Translations under genes and position numbers: made by a program
Notes under the pieces: model-generated
The model's input: the letters and a program-made list of their open reading frames with translations, nothing else
Databases searched by the model: none
Told to the model about the DNA's origin: nothing
DNA from: an uncultured Collinsella sp.
GTDB taxonomy: Bacteria; Actinomycetota; Coriobacteriia; Coriobacteriales; Coriobacteriaceae
Assembly: GCA_900757265.1 (NCBI GenBank)
Contig: CAAENW010000013.1
Location: 1 to 5,156 of the forward strand
Length of the DNA: 5,156 nucleotides
Reading direction: 5' to 3'
Part shown: in pieces, positions 1 to 5,156 of the stretch
Layout: every line of letters begins with the position of its first letter
Position numbering within the stretch: position 1 is the stretch's first letter

Positions 1-25
1 TGAGATAATGAACATATGTAGCCGT

Positions 26-53
26 TTGCCGCGAAATACCGCCCGTTTATAGA
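26..53 (+). promoter_or_regulatory. candidate promoter for the dehydrogenase gene
   Basis: A -35-like TTGCCG (26-31) lies 16 bases before a -10-like TATAGA (48-53), each matching the consensus at four of six positions. Transcription would start near 60 and leave a leader of about 70 bases. A second pair nearer the gene, TTGAAT (84-89) with TTATGT (108-113), would start transcription inside the ribosome binding site and is less credible. The match is weak and is inferred only from pattern. No coding region is visible in 1-129. Confidence 0.3.
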
Positions 54-129
54 ACCCACCCCCAGCGCGCGTCATCCTTACGGTTGAATAAATACACATC
101 TATGGAATTATGTAAGAGAGGACCATCCT

Positions 130-1089
130 ATGAGCTACAAGACCGTTTGTGTTGCCGGCGGCGGCGTGTTGGGAAGCCAGATTGCCTTTCAGGCTGCCTA
201 CTGCGGCTTTGATGTAACGATTTGGCTGCGCAGCGAGGGCAGCATCGGCCGCACCCAGCCCAAGATCGATCACGTGCGCAAGGAGTACATCGCGGCAATC
301 GAGGGCATGTCGGACGGTACGGGCGAGTGGTGCGCCGGTATCGCCGATGGCGCCCAGCCCTTCGACAAGGAAGCGGCGCTCGCCGCCGTCGAGCGTGCCT
401 ACTCCACACTCAAGCTGGAGCTCGATCTTGCCAAGGCCGTGGCCGACGCCGACCTGGTCATCGAGTCTATGGCCGAGGACACCCAGGCAAAGATCGACTT
501 CTACAAGAAGCTCGCCCCGGTTCTGCCGCAAAAGACCGTCATCGTGACCAACTCATCCACGCTGCTGCCGAGCACCTTTGCCAAGTACACCGGCCGTCCC
601 GAGAAGTACCTGTCGCTGCACTTTGCCAACTCCATCTGGAAGAACAACATGACCGAGGTCATGGCACAGGACCAAACCGACAAGCGCTACTTTGACGAGC
701 TCGTCGACTTTGCCAACGACATTCGCATGCTGGCGCTTCCCGTCAACAAGGAAAAGAACGGCTACCTGCTCAATTCCATGCTGGTGCCATGGCTGCTTTC
801 GGGCCTTGACCTGTACGTCTCGGGCGTGAGTGACCCCAAGAGCATTGACCTCGCATGGACGCGCGGCACCGGCGCCCCCAAGGGTCCGTTTCGCGTGTTC
901 GACACGGTGGGCATCCAAACGGCCTACAACATCGTCATGCAGTATCAGAAGGTCCCGGGCTTGGTGAGCCCGCTGCTCAAAAAGATGATGATGCCCTACA
1001 ACTTTAAGGCCATGGCCTCCGTCCTCAAGCAGATGCTCGACGAAGGTAAGCTGGGCGAAAGCTCGGGCGAGGGCTTCTTTACGTACTAA
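130..1089 (+). CDS. 3-hydroxyacyl-CoA dehydrogenase, NAD(P)-binding (319 aa)
   Basis: Soluble cytoplasmic enzyme expected to interconvert 3-hydroxyacyl-CoA and 3-oxoacyl-CoA with a nicotinamide cofactor. The Rossmann fold opens with the glycine motif at residues 10-15 (GGGVLG). The family catalytic set can be placed by alignment with clostridial Hbd: Ser143 in NSST, His164 and Glu176 with the usual spacing of 12, and Asn215. The C-terminal domain ends in the typical GEGFFTY. Length is slightly above the usual 280-310, with extra residues around 40-95. The start is set by GAGAGGA (116-122), seven bases before the ATG. Two oddities: the acidic residue that normally ends beta-strand 2 is replaced by Leu33-Arg34-Ser35, and the usual HFFNP reads HFANS. 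Substrate and cofactor may therefore differ from the standard enzyme. It is monocistronic here, with no fatty-acid or butyrate genes beside it. Family assignment is firm; substrate is unknown. Confidence 0.93.
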   Translation: MSYKTVCVAGGGVLGSQIAFQAAYCGFDVTIWLRSEGSIGRTQPKIDHVRKEYIAAIEGMSDGTGEWCAGIADGAQPFDKEAALAAVERAYSTLKLELDLAKAVADADLVIESMAEDTQAKIDFYKKLAPVLPQKTVIVTNSSTLLPSTFAKYTGRPEKYLSLHFANSIWKNNMTEVMAQDQTDKRYFDELVDFANDIRMLALPVNKEKNGYLLNSMLVPWLLSGLDLYVSGVSDPKSIDLAWTRGTGAPKGPFRVFDTVGIQTAYNIVMQYQKVPGLVSPLLKKMMMPYNFKAMASVLKQMLDEGKLGESSGEGFFTY

Positions 1090-1176
1090 AAATGATCTCT
1101 TGGGGGCGGAAGCGTTGAGGATCTACGGTAGTATGCGACAAGATCTGAATAGTTCGAGCAAGAGCTGTAGCGCGCG

Positions 1177-1205
1177 TTGACGTTTGCCCAATAGAACGCA
1201 AAAAT
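1177..1205 (+). promoter_or_regulatory. weak candidate promoter for the small membrane protein gene
   Basis: TTGACG (1177-1182, five of six consensus positions) is followed after 17 bases by AAAAAT (1200-1205), which keeps the key A and final T of a -10 box but lacks the first T. It would give a leader of roughly 110 bases to the ATG at 1320. The rest of 1090-1319 holds no gene and no convincing terminator for the dehydrogenase. Two CATATG palindromes 21 bases apart (1242-1247 and 1263-1268) lie downstream of this pair. Confidence 0.25.
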
Positions 1206-1306
1206 GCACCGTTCGCCGATACTCCTCTCGCGAGTGGTTGCCATATGGTTTGATGTTGGAAACATATGATTGCCGACAGGCCGTAGGTGACATTCGCCAT
1301 GATATC

Positions 1307-1312
1307 GGAGGT
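1307..1312 (+). promoter_or_regulatory. strong Shine-Dalgarno site before a 12-codon ORF
   Basis: GGAGGT ends seven bases before the ATG at 1320, an optimal arrangement. The longer ORF starting at 1360 has only a weak GGG nearby (1348-1350). Ribosomes are therefore expected to load at 1320, which matters for deciding where the small membrane protein begins. Confidence 0.7.
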
Positions 1313-1319
1313 ACCAAGT

Positions 1320-1358
1320 ATGTTTCGTGCTCCGTTAAACAAGTATCGGGCTGGTTAA
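1320..1358 (+). CDS. 12-codon leader ORF, or displaced 5' end of the next gene
   Basis: This ORF reads MFRAPLNKYRAG and stops at TAA (1356-1358), one base before the ATG at 1360. It has the best ribosome binding site in this part of the window. Two readings are possible. It may be a short leader whose termination feeds ribosomes to the adjacent start by translational coupling. Alternatively the true gene starts at 1320 and one extra base has put it out of frame. Removing one G from the GGG at 1348-1350 joins it to the downstream frame as MFRAPLNKYRLVNMGRG and gives a 162-residue protein. The fused N-terminus carries several basic residues before the membrane segment, as expected for an anchor with its N-terminus inside. 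I slightly favour the frameshift or sequencing-error reading. Confidence 0.5.
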   Translation: MFRAPLNKYRAG

Positions 1359-1359
1359 T

Positions 1360-1809
1360 ATGGGCCGCGGTACTATCTCGATAACCCTTGCAGTGGTTTG
1401 CCTGGCTGTGCTCCTGGGCGCTATAGGGCAGTTCGCTATAAGTCGAGAAACATCCTATATGCAGGAATGTGCTTCCGAAGGCTTTGCCATTGACGGTTAC
1501 TATCGGGATGACGAAACAAGTCGGGAAACCCTGGCTTTTCTTGAGGAGGACAACTGTCGATGGCAGCTGGTCGACCAAGACGGAATCTGCACAGACGGGC
1601 AGTTTAAGCGTACGGATGACCCCAACATCCTGATATTAAAGAAGGAAAACGGCGAAGAATTCGGTACGGTCCACGTGGCGTATATTTCGCGCCGACGCGA
1701 TCAGGGCTTGCTCTACCTATTTAGAGATACCAGGGTGACCCGTTTTAATCTGGCGAGCGCCGATCCGGCGTTTATAGTGGAGTCTGGCGATGTCGATGTG
1801 GAAAGTTGA
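1360..1809 (+). CDS. hypothetical protein with N-terminal membrane anchor (149 aa)
   Basis: I do not recognise the family. Residues 5-27 form one hydrophobic segment (ISITLAVVCLAVLLGAIGQF), read as a signal anchor or uncleaved signal peptide. About 120 residues would then lie outside the membrane. That part is rich in predicted beta strand with recurring turns (GYYRDD, VDQDG, RTDDPNI, KKENGEE), suggesting a small beta-barrel or meander, possibly lipocalin-like. Cys66 and Cys77 could form a disulfide. There is no lipobox, since the only early cysteine (Cys14) lies inside the hydrophobic stretch. ATG 1360 is the only standard start after the in-frame stop at 1336, but it has a poor ribosome binding site; see the 12-codon ORF directly upstream. 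GC content is near 50%, lower than in the flanking genes, which may reflect low expression or different ancestry. It converges with the DUF389 gene. Confidence 0.72.
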   Translation: MGRGTISITLAVVCLAVLLGAIGQFAISRETSYMQECASEGFAIDGYYRDDETSRETLAFLEEDNCRWQLVDQDGICTDGQFKRTDDPNILILKKENGEEFGTVHVAYISRRRDQGLLYLFRDTRVTRFNLASADPAFIVESGDVDVES

Positions 1810-1820
1810 TTCACGGCAAT

Positions 1821-1864
1821 AAATCAGCGAGCGGAGCGCGGCCATGGACCGCGTCCCGCTATTT
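1821..1864. terminator. likely bidirectional terminator between convergent genes
   Basis: A GC-rich hairpin pairs AGCGG-AG-CGCGG (1830-1841) with CCGCG-TC-CCGCT (1849-1860) around a seven-base loop. The only unpaired position within the stem is one A opposite C; the neighbouring G faces T. AAAT (1821-1824) and ATTT (1861-1864) flank it and give short U-runs in either direction. It begins 12 bases after the stop at 1809. The U-tracts are short, so efficiency is uncertain. Confidence 0.55.
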
Positions 1865-1873
1865 GCTCGTGGC

Positions 1874-1907
1874 CCGCGTCACGTCTGCGCCATGTCGTGA
1901 CTCGCGG
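1874..1907. other. second hairpin in the convergent intergenic gap
   Basis: CCGCGTCACG (1874-1883) pairs fully with CGTGA (1896-1900) plus CGCGG (1903-1907), leaving a two-base bulge (CT) and a 12-base loop. It lies 28 bases past the DUF389 stop codon in that gene's direction. It has no T-run on either side. It may stabilise a 3' end or act as a REP-like element rather than terminate by itself. Confidence 0.45.
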
Positions 1908-1934
1908 CTGCGCGCATCCATCCCACGTCGCGTA

Positions 1935-3074
1935 TTACTGCACATCAAACTCCACGCGATCGAGCTCGGGCACATTGAGGTCGATGAGCTTGCGGGCTAC
2001 ACGGCGGTCGTGTGCCCCAAGCGCCTCGCTTGTCGTCACATGGGCGACAACCTCGCGCTCGACAAGGCCCTCCTCCTCGCCTTCGGTGGCCGAGGTCTCG
2101 ACGGCAACGGTGTAATCCTTAAAGCCCGGCAGCACCGCGGCAAGCTCGCGCGTGGTTTCGGTGACGCCATAGCCGTCCTGCACGCCGGCCTGCGCCGAGC
2201 CAATGGATCCCGCGGTCATAACGATGCAGGGGATGGCAAAGATCACCGTGCCCACGATGATGCGGCGGCGCACCTTGTGTGACAGCTCATCGACCTCGGC
2301 GTTTTCCTCGGCGGTCACAATGCCGTCGCCGTTGAGGTCGCGCTTGAGCGGCACGTGCAAAAGAAGCAGCACGGCTTCGGCAGCCAGTGCGATAAAGACC
2401 ACGTTGATGCCAAACTCGTAGAGGGCTGAAAGAAACAGCGACCCGCTTGCGATGGCGATGCCATAGCCCGCCGCGCACAGGGGCGGCATGAGCGCGGTCG
2501 CCACGGCCACGCCGGCGATGAGCGTGGCGGGTTCCTGGTCGCGCGAGTTGCCCAGTCCGCCCGCAAAGCCGCCCGCGAGCGCGACGGCAAGGTCCCACAC
2601 AGTCGGTGTCGAGTTGTCGATGATGGCGGCCGTGGTGGTGCCAAGGGGCGAGAGCTTAAAGTACAGCGTGGACGTGATTAGACAAAAGACCATCTGCAGC
2701 GCGAGGCCGGCAATTGCCTCGACGGCAATCTCGCGGTCGAGCGTGGCGATGCCGTATGCCATGGCAAGGACCGAGCCCATGAGCGGACAGATGAGCATGG
2801 CGCCCACGATGGCAATGTCCGAGTCGATATCGAGGCCGATGCTCGCGATCAACATGGCAATGATCAGGATGCATAAGTGCGAGCCAGTCAGGCGCGCCCC
2901 GTTTACAAAGCGCTTGCGAATCACGTGATAGGGCGCGCGTCCCTCGCGTATGTTGAACGCCTGCTTAAGGAAACGGGTGGCATTCTCCATGGCCTCGCTG
3001 TGTGCAGGGCGTATACCGTGACGACGATGATGACGCTCGCGCAGCCGCTTGATCTGTTGTTTGTCGAGTTCCAT
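1935..3074 (-). CDS. DUF389-family integral membrane protein (379 aa)
   Basis: Membrane protein of a family with no settled biochemical function; transport has been suggested. The two DUF389 signature regions are clear: residues 78-110 (SIGLDIDSD then GAMLICPLMG) and 163-206 (VALAGGFAGG then GVAVATALMPPL). About seven membrane segments are visible: roughly 66-80, 85-108, 116-136, 160-176, 184-208, 212-240 and 271-292. The N-terminus is strongly basic with a His/Arg cluster (residues 12-19) and is probably cytoplasmic. The loop at 241-270, flanked by basic residues, carries DLNGDGIVTAEE (246-257), which matches an EF-hand calcium loop. A soluble acidic C-terminal tail of about 85 residues follows, probably outside. 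GAGGT (3079-3083) four bases from the ATG supports the start. It is transcribed separately from the upstream OPT gene, judging from the terminator and promoter between them. Confidence 0.9.
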   Translation of the reverse strand: MELDKQQIKRLRERHHRRHGIRPAHSEAMENATRFLKQAFNIREGRAPYHVIRKRFVNGARLTGSHLCILIIAMLIASIGLDIDSDIAIVGAMLICPLMGSVLAMAYGIATLDREIAVEAIAGLALQMVFCLITSTLYFKLSPLGTTTAAIIDNSTPTVWDLAVALAGGFAGGLGNSRDQEPATLIAGVAVATALMPPLCAAGYGIAIASGSLFLSALYEFGINVVFIALAAEAVLLLLHVPLKRDLNGDGIVTAEENAEVDELSHKVRRRIIVGTVIFAIPCIVMTAGSIGSAQAGVQDGYGVTETTRELAAVLPGFKDYTVAVETSATEGEEEGLVEREVVAHVTTSEALGAHDRRVARKLIDLNVPELDRVEFDVQ

Positions 3075-3121
3075 GCTTACCTCGTTTAGCTTCTGAGCCG
3101 CTTCTCGCGTCTGTCGTCTTT

Positions 3122-3150
3122 ACTCTACACCGCGTTAGGCGAGGTGTCAG
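3122..3150 (-). promoter_or_regulatory. promoter of the DUF389 gene
   Basis: Read on the minus strand, CTGACA (3150-3145, five of six consensus positions) is followed after exactly 17 bases by TAGAGT (3127-3122, four of six). Transcription would start near 3115, leaving a leader of about 40 bases before the ATG at 3074. Its position between the OPT terminator and the gene supports independent transcription. Confidence 0.55.
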
Positions 3151-3160
3151 ACAAGGTTTG

Positions 3161-3181
3161 TTGACCTGGAAGTCAGGCCAA
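3161..3181. promoter_or_regulatory. operator-like inverted repeat upstream of the DUF389 promoter
   Basis: TTGACCTG (3161-3168) and CAGGCCAA (3174-3181) form an inverted repeat matching at seven of eight positions around a five-base centre. The symmetry centre lies about 56 bases upstream of the predicted transcription start, just behind the -35 box. That position suits an activator or a dimeric regulator. A short hairpin with no regulatory role is the alternative. Confidence 0.4.
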
Positions 3182-3226
3182 TCGACATGGCTAAAACGCC
3201 GTGAGGATGATAAGAGTCAAATAGAC

Positions 3227-3264
3227 AAAAAAGCGCGGGGCCGGTTTGATTCCGACCCCGCGCT
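3227..3264 (-). terminator. intrinsic terminator of the OPT transporter gene
   Basis: On the minus strand, AGCGCGGGG then TCGG pairs with CCGG then CCCCGCGCT, giving a 13-base-pair stem with a single U-G wobble. The loop has seven bases and six T follow. The wobble pairs only in the minus-strand RNA, and the T-run lies on that side, so the orientation is clear. It begins 25 bases after the OPT stop codon. Confidence 0.92.
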
Positions 3265-3289
3265 CTGCGCTGGTGCGTTGTTGTTCGGC

Positions 3290-4993
3290 CTACCCCAGCA
3301 AGCTCAGACCAACAGAGACAAACGCCAGGATAACGCCGACGATGGACTCGCCGCCGAGCAGGCCGCTGGCGACGACCAGGCCCTGCTCCTGGAAGGCGGC
3401 ATCCTTGGAGGCCTTCTCCTCGTCCGAAAGACCGGCAGCGGCGTCGCGGCGTGCGGCCCACTTGTCGTAGGCGAGCTTGACGCAGGAGCCCAGGAAGGCC
3501 GTGAGCGACATGTAGAACGGCAGGTACACGCCCAGGCCGATCATCATGGCCGGAATGCCGAGCCAGTACATGACGATGCCGGCGATAAAGCCGCCTGCGA
3601 ACCACGGCACGCTCGGGATGCCCGAGACCATGGTGGCGACGACGCTTGCCTGCGCGGCCACAAAGCTCTTGTCGGGGCCGAAAGCATCCGGACCATAGGC
3701 GGTGACGAGCGCGACCATGACGGCAGCGGCGACCAGGGCGCCCACGATGCCGCCGATGGCCTGGCCGATCCACTGCGCACGCGGGTTGGTGCCCAGCACG
3801 GCGCCGGCCTTAAAGTCGTTCATGACGTCGCCCGCAAGGCCGCATGCCACGGCCACGATGCCGGCGATAAAGAACAGCTTGACCTGGGCGATCTGTGCGA
3901 AGGCACCCACGATGAGCATGACGATGAGGCCGAAGATCTCCATGGGGTCGATGCCCGTCTGGCCGCAGCTCTGCGCGCTCATGATGGTGGTGACAAAGGT
4001 GAACAGCGTGACGATGACGGCCGGGACGGGGCCAAGGTCGAGCGCGATGGCGACGATCACGGCGATGGCGGCAGTACCCAGGCCGATGATGCCGGCGTCG
4101 AGCTTAAGCGAGCCCGAGATGAGCGACTGCTCGTCGGTGTCGCTGGAGCTGTCGACGGCGAGGCCGCGGGCGATGCCGGCGACCTGCGGCAGGATGTCCT
4201 TGAGGACGACGGCGACGCCAAAGCCCATCATGAGGCCCATGCCGAGCGATTTGACGATGCCCTGCGCAGTCACAACGTCGAATAGACCGGCAGCGGTGCC
4301 GCCCACGATGATGCCAAAGTTACCTAGCAGCGCGCCGGCAAACCAGAAGGCAACCGGGGCGAAGCCAACCAAAAAGCCGATGGAGAGCAGCATGGGCGAG
4401 TTATAGATGGCAAAGGTCACGCCGGGGATATTGAGCGTGCACAGCATGCTGGGCACCACGCCCAGAGCGTCGCGAAGCACGCTGTAGATGCCTGCGATGG
4501 CCATGGAGCCAAAGAGCTGCTTGCCGGTCTTGCCGCCGGCCTCGGTGGCGCGCAGTGTCTGAGCTGCGGCATTGCCGGTGGGAAACTCCAGCGCGGCGTC
4601 CACGATAAAGTGGCGGTGGATGAGCGCCGTTGCCAGCAGGCCCAAGATGGTGCCGGCGAGCGCCACGATAAACATGTCGAGCCAGCTGATCTGGTCGGCA
4701 TAGCCCAGCATCCAGGCGCCCGGGATGGTAAACGCCAGGCCGCCGGCGACCATGGCGCCCGCGGACATGATGGTGTGGGTGACGTTGGCCTCGTTGAGGC
4801 TGGCGTTGCCCATGAGCTTCAGGAAGAACAGCGAGATGACGGCAGCGAAAATAATCGGCCAGGGGAGTGCACCCATCTTGAGGGCCGTGTAGGCCGAGCT
4901 TGCCGTGATGATCACGCAGCCAAGGACGCCGATGACGACGCCGCGCAGCGTGAGTTGCCCGCGCATCGAAGCGCGGTTCGAGGGATTGCTCAT
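3290..4993 (-). CDS. OPT-family oligopeptide/metal-chelate transporter (567 aa)
   Basis: Polytopic inner-membrane secondary transporter, presumably driven by protons. Characterised family members import small peptides or metal chelates; the substrate here cannot be read from sequence. The protein is hydrophobic almost throughout. Recognisable family blocks in order: LTLRGVVIGVLGCVIITASS (14-33) with ALPWP (42-46); EFPTGNAAAQTLRA (136-149); GQTGIDPMEIFG (344-355); GDVMNDFKAG followed by LGTNPRAQ (388-407); GLGVYLPFY (486-494); and GLLGGESIVGV (544-554). Hydrophilic stretches at about 274-297 and 508-538 (KWAARRD, SDEEKASKD) are likely cytoplasmic loops. The length is within the lower range for prokaryotic members, and both ends look intact. 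AAGGAG (5000-5005) six bases from the ATG fixes the start. The leader upstream is long and structured. A strong terminator follows, so it is likely a single-gene transcript. Family is firm; specificity is open. Confidence 0.93.
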   Translation of the reverse strand: MSNPSNRASMRGQLTLRGVVIGVLGCVIITASSAYTALKMGALPWPIIFAAVISLFFLKLMGNASLNEANVTHTIMSAGAMVAGGLAFTIPGAWMLGYADQISWLDMFIVALAGTILGLLATALIHRHFIVDAALEFPTGNAAAQTLRATEAGGKTGKQLFGSMAIAGIYSVLRDALGVVPSMLCTLNIPGVTFAIYNSPMLLSIGFLVGFAPVAFWFAGALLGNFGIIVGGTAAGLFDVVTAQGIVKSLGMGLMMGFGVAVVLKDILPQVAGIARGLAVDSSSDTDEQSLISGSLKLDAGIIGLGTAAIAVIVAIALDLGPVPAVIVTLFTFVTTIMSAQSCGQTGIDPMEIFGLIVMLIVGAFAQIAQVKLFFIAGIVAVACGLAGDVMNDFKAGAVLGTNPRAQWIGQAIGGIVGALVAAAVMVALVTAYGPDAFGPDKSFVAAQASVVATMVSGIPSVPWFAGGFIAGIVMYWLGIPAMMIGLGVYLPFYMSLTAFLGSCVKLAYDKWAARRDAAAGLSDEEKASKDAAFQEQGLVVASGLLGGESIVGVILAFVSVGLSLLG

Positions 4994-5011
4994 ATAAAAC
5001 TCCTTTGCGTA

Positions 5012-5056
5012 TATCCGCTTCCCCCGGGAGCGCCGTTACGGATACGGCGCGGGAAG
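5012..5056 (-). promoter_or_regulatory. structured 5' leader of the OPT gene, possible cis-regulatory RNA
   Basis: In mRNA sense, CUUCCC (5056-5051) pairs with GGGAAG (5023-5018), and GCGCCGU (5050-5044) pairs with ACGGCGC (5036-5030). This gives 13 base pairs with a six-base bulge on the 3' side and a seven-base loop. The loop region UAUCCG (5044-5039) is also complementary to CGGAUA (5017-5012), directly after the hairpin, so an H-type pseudoknot is possible. That element ends six bases before the Shine-Dalgarno site. I know no riboswitch class with this outline. Confidence 0.5.
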
Positions 5057-5103
5057 TCGGGTTACCAAGGGCCGCCGCGTGAGCTCGCAAACGACCGCGC
5101 ACC

Positions 5104-5109
5104 AGTATA
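5104..5109 (-). promoter_or_regulatory. -10 element of the probable OPT gene promoter
   Basis: TATACT on the minus strand matches the -10 consensus at five of six positions. It would give a leader of about 100 bases that contains the hairpin at 5018-5056. No good -35 box sits 16-18 bases upstream (CCCAAA or TCCCAA), so the promoter may need an activator or may be misplaced. Confidence 0.4.
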
Positions 5110-5125
5110 GCGGCACGGCAGTTAA

Positions 5126-5156
5126 TTTGGGACTGGGCTTTTTTAGCTATCCCAAA
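5126..5156. repeat. inverted repeat TTTGGGA-N17-TCCCAAA at the window edge
   Basis: TTTGGGA (5126-5132) and TCCCAAA (5150-5156) are perfect inverted copies separated by 17 bases containing a run of six T. The left arm falls where the -35 region of the OPT promoter should be, which suits an operator. The right arm reaches the last base of the window, so its full length cannot be judged. A weak hairpin of a terminator is the alternative. Confidence 0.4.

Noticed and set aside
12..19. ACATATGT palindrome near the left edge
   Set aside because: Eight bases, single copy here, and its resemblance to the CATATG pair at 1242-1268 is too short to link them.
1094..1146. Three GATCT copies after the dehydrogenase stop (1094, 1120, 1142), able to pair weakly
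   Set aside because: Spacing is uneven (26 and 22), stems are only five or six pairs, and no T-run follows. Not convincing as a terminator or repeat array.
1079..1342. 87-codon minus-strand frame covering the gap after the dehydrogenase
   Set aside because: It needs a TTG start without a ribosome binding site, overlaps the dehydrogenase stop, and its product looks random.
1184..1384. 66-codon plus-strand frame before the small membrane protein
   Set aside because: TTG start with no ribosome binding site. It runs past the strong start at 1320 in another frame, and its product has no plausible character.
1123..1578. 151-codon open frame on the minus strand opposite the small membrane protein gene
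   Set aside because: There is no Shine-Dalgarno sequence before its ATG, it has no recognisable domain, and it overlaps a frame with a clear membrane anchor. It is probably a chance opening.
1806..2282. 158-codon plus-strand frame running into the DUF389 gene
   Set aside because: It crosses the predicted terminator and then lies antisense to conserved DUF389 coding sequence. No ribosome binding site was seen.
3158..4285. 375-codon plus-strand frame opposite the OPT transporter
   Set aside because: The product is a long Asp/Gly/His/Ala-rich string, typical of the antisense frame of a high-GC membrane-protein gene. The minus strand carries a clear OPT family protein.

Overview
The window looks like chromosomal DNA from a high-GC actinobacterial lineage. 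My best guess is a gut Coriobacteriia genome of the Collinsella type. This rests on the codon bias, on strong GGAGG-type ribosome binding sites, and on the look of the proteins. It is an impression from the sequence, not a database match.

Layout: two genes point right and two point left, meeting tail to tail near 1810-1934. (1) 130-1089 (+) encodes a stand-alone 3-hydroxyacyl-CoA dehydrogenase with its catalytic residues present and an unusual dinucleotide-binding strand. (2) 1360-1809 (+) encodes a small membrane-anchored protein of unknown function. It is preceded by a 12-codon ORF with a much better ribosome binding site, which is either a coupled leader or the displaced true 5' end of the gene. 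(3) 1935-3074 (-) encodes a DUF389-family membrane protein with an EF-hand-like loop on its probable cytoplasmic side. (4) 3290-4993 (-) encodes an OPT-family oligopeptide/metal-chelate transporter. No RNA genes, mobile elements or CRISPR arrays were seen.

The two leftward genes appear to be separate transcripts. The OPT gene ends in a textbook intrinsic terminator (3227-3264). The DUF389 gene has its own promoter-like pair (3122-3150) with an operator-like dyad just upstream (3161-3181). The OPT gene has a long leader that can fold into a hairpin with a possible pseudoknot, ending six bases before the Shine-Dalgarno site. A wide inverted repeat sits at the window edge, over its likely promoter. 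The convergent gap holds two hairpins in a row, the first a likely bidirectional terminator.

The four genes do not form a recognisable pathway. The two transport-like membrane proteins are neighbours without shared transcription. The dehydrogenase has no thiolase, crotonase or acyl-CoA dehydrogenase partner in view. The stretch 1090-1810 is near 50% GC in lines counted by hand, while lines from the dehydrogenase and OPT genes reach 72-73%, so the small-protein gene stands apart in composition.

I do not see a clearly new multi-gene system. The points most worth a second look are the structured OPT leader, the leader ORF/frameshift question at 1320-1360, and the EF-hand loop in the DUF389 protein.
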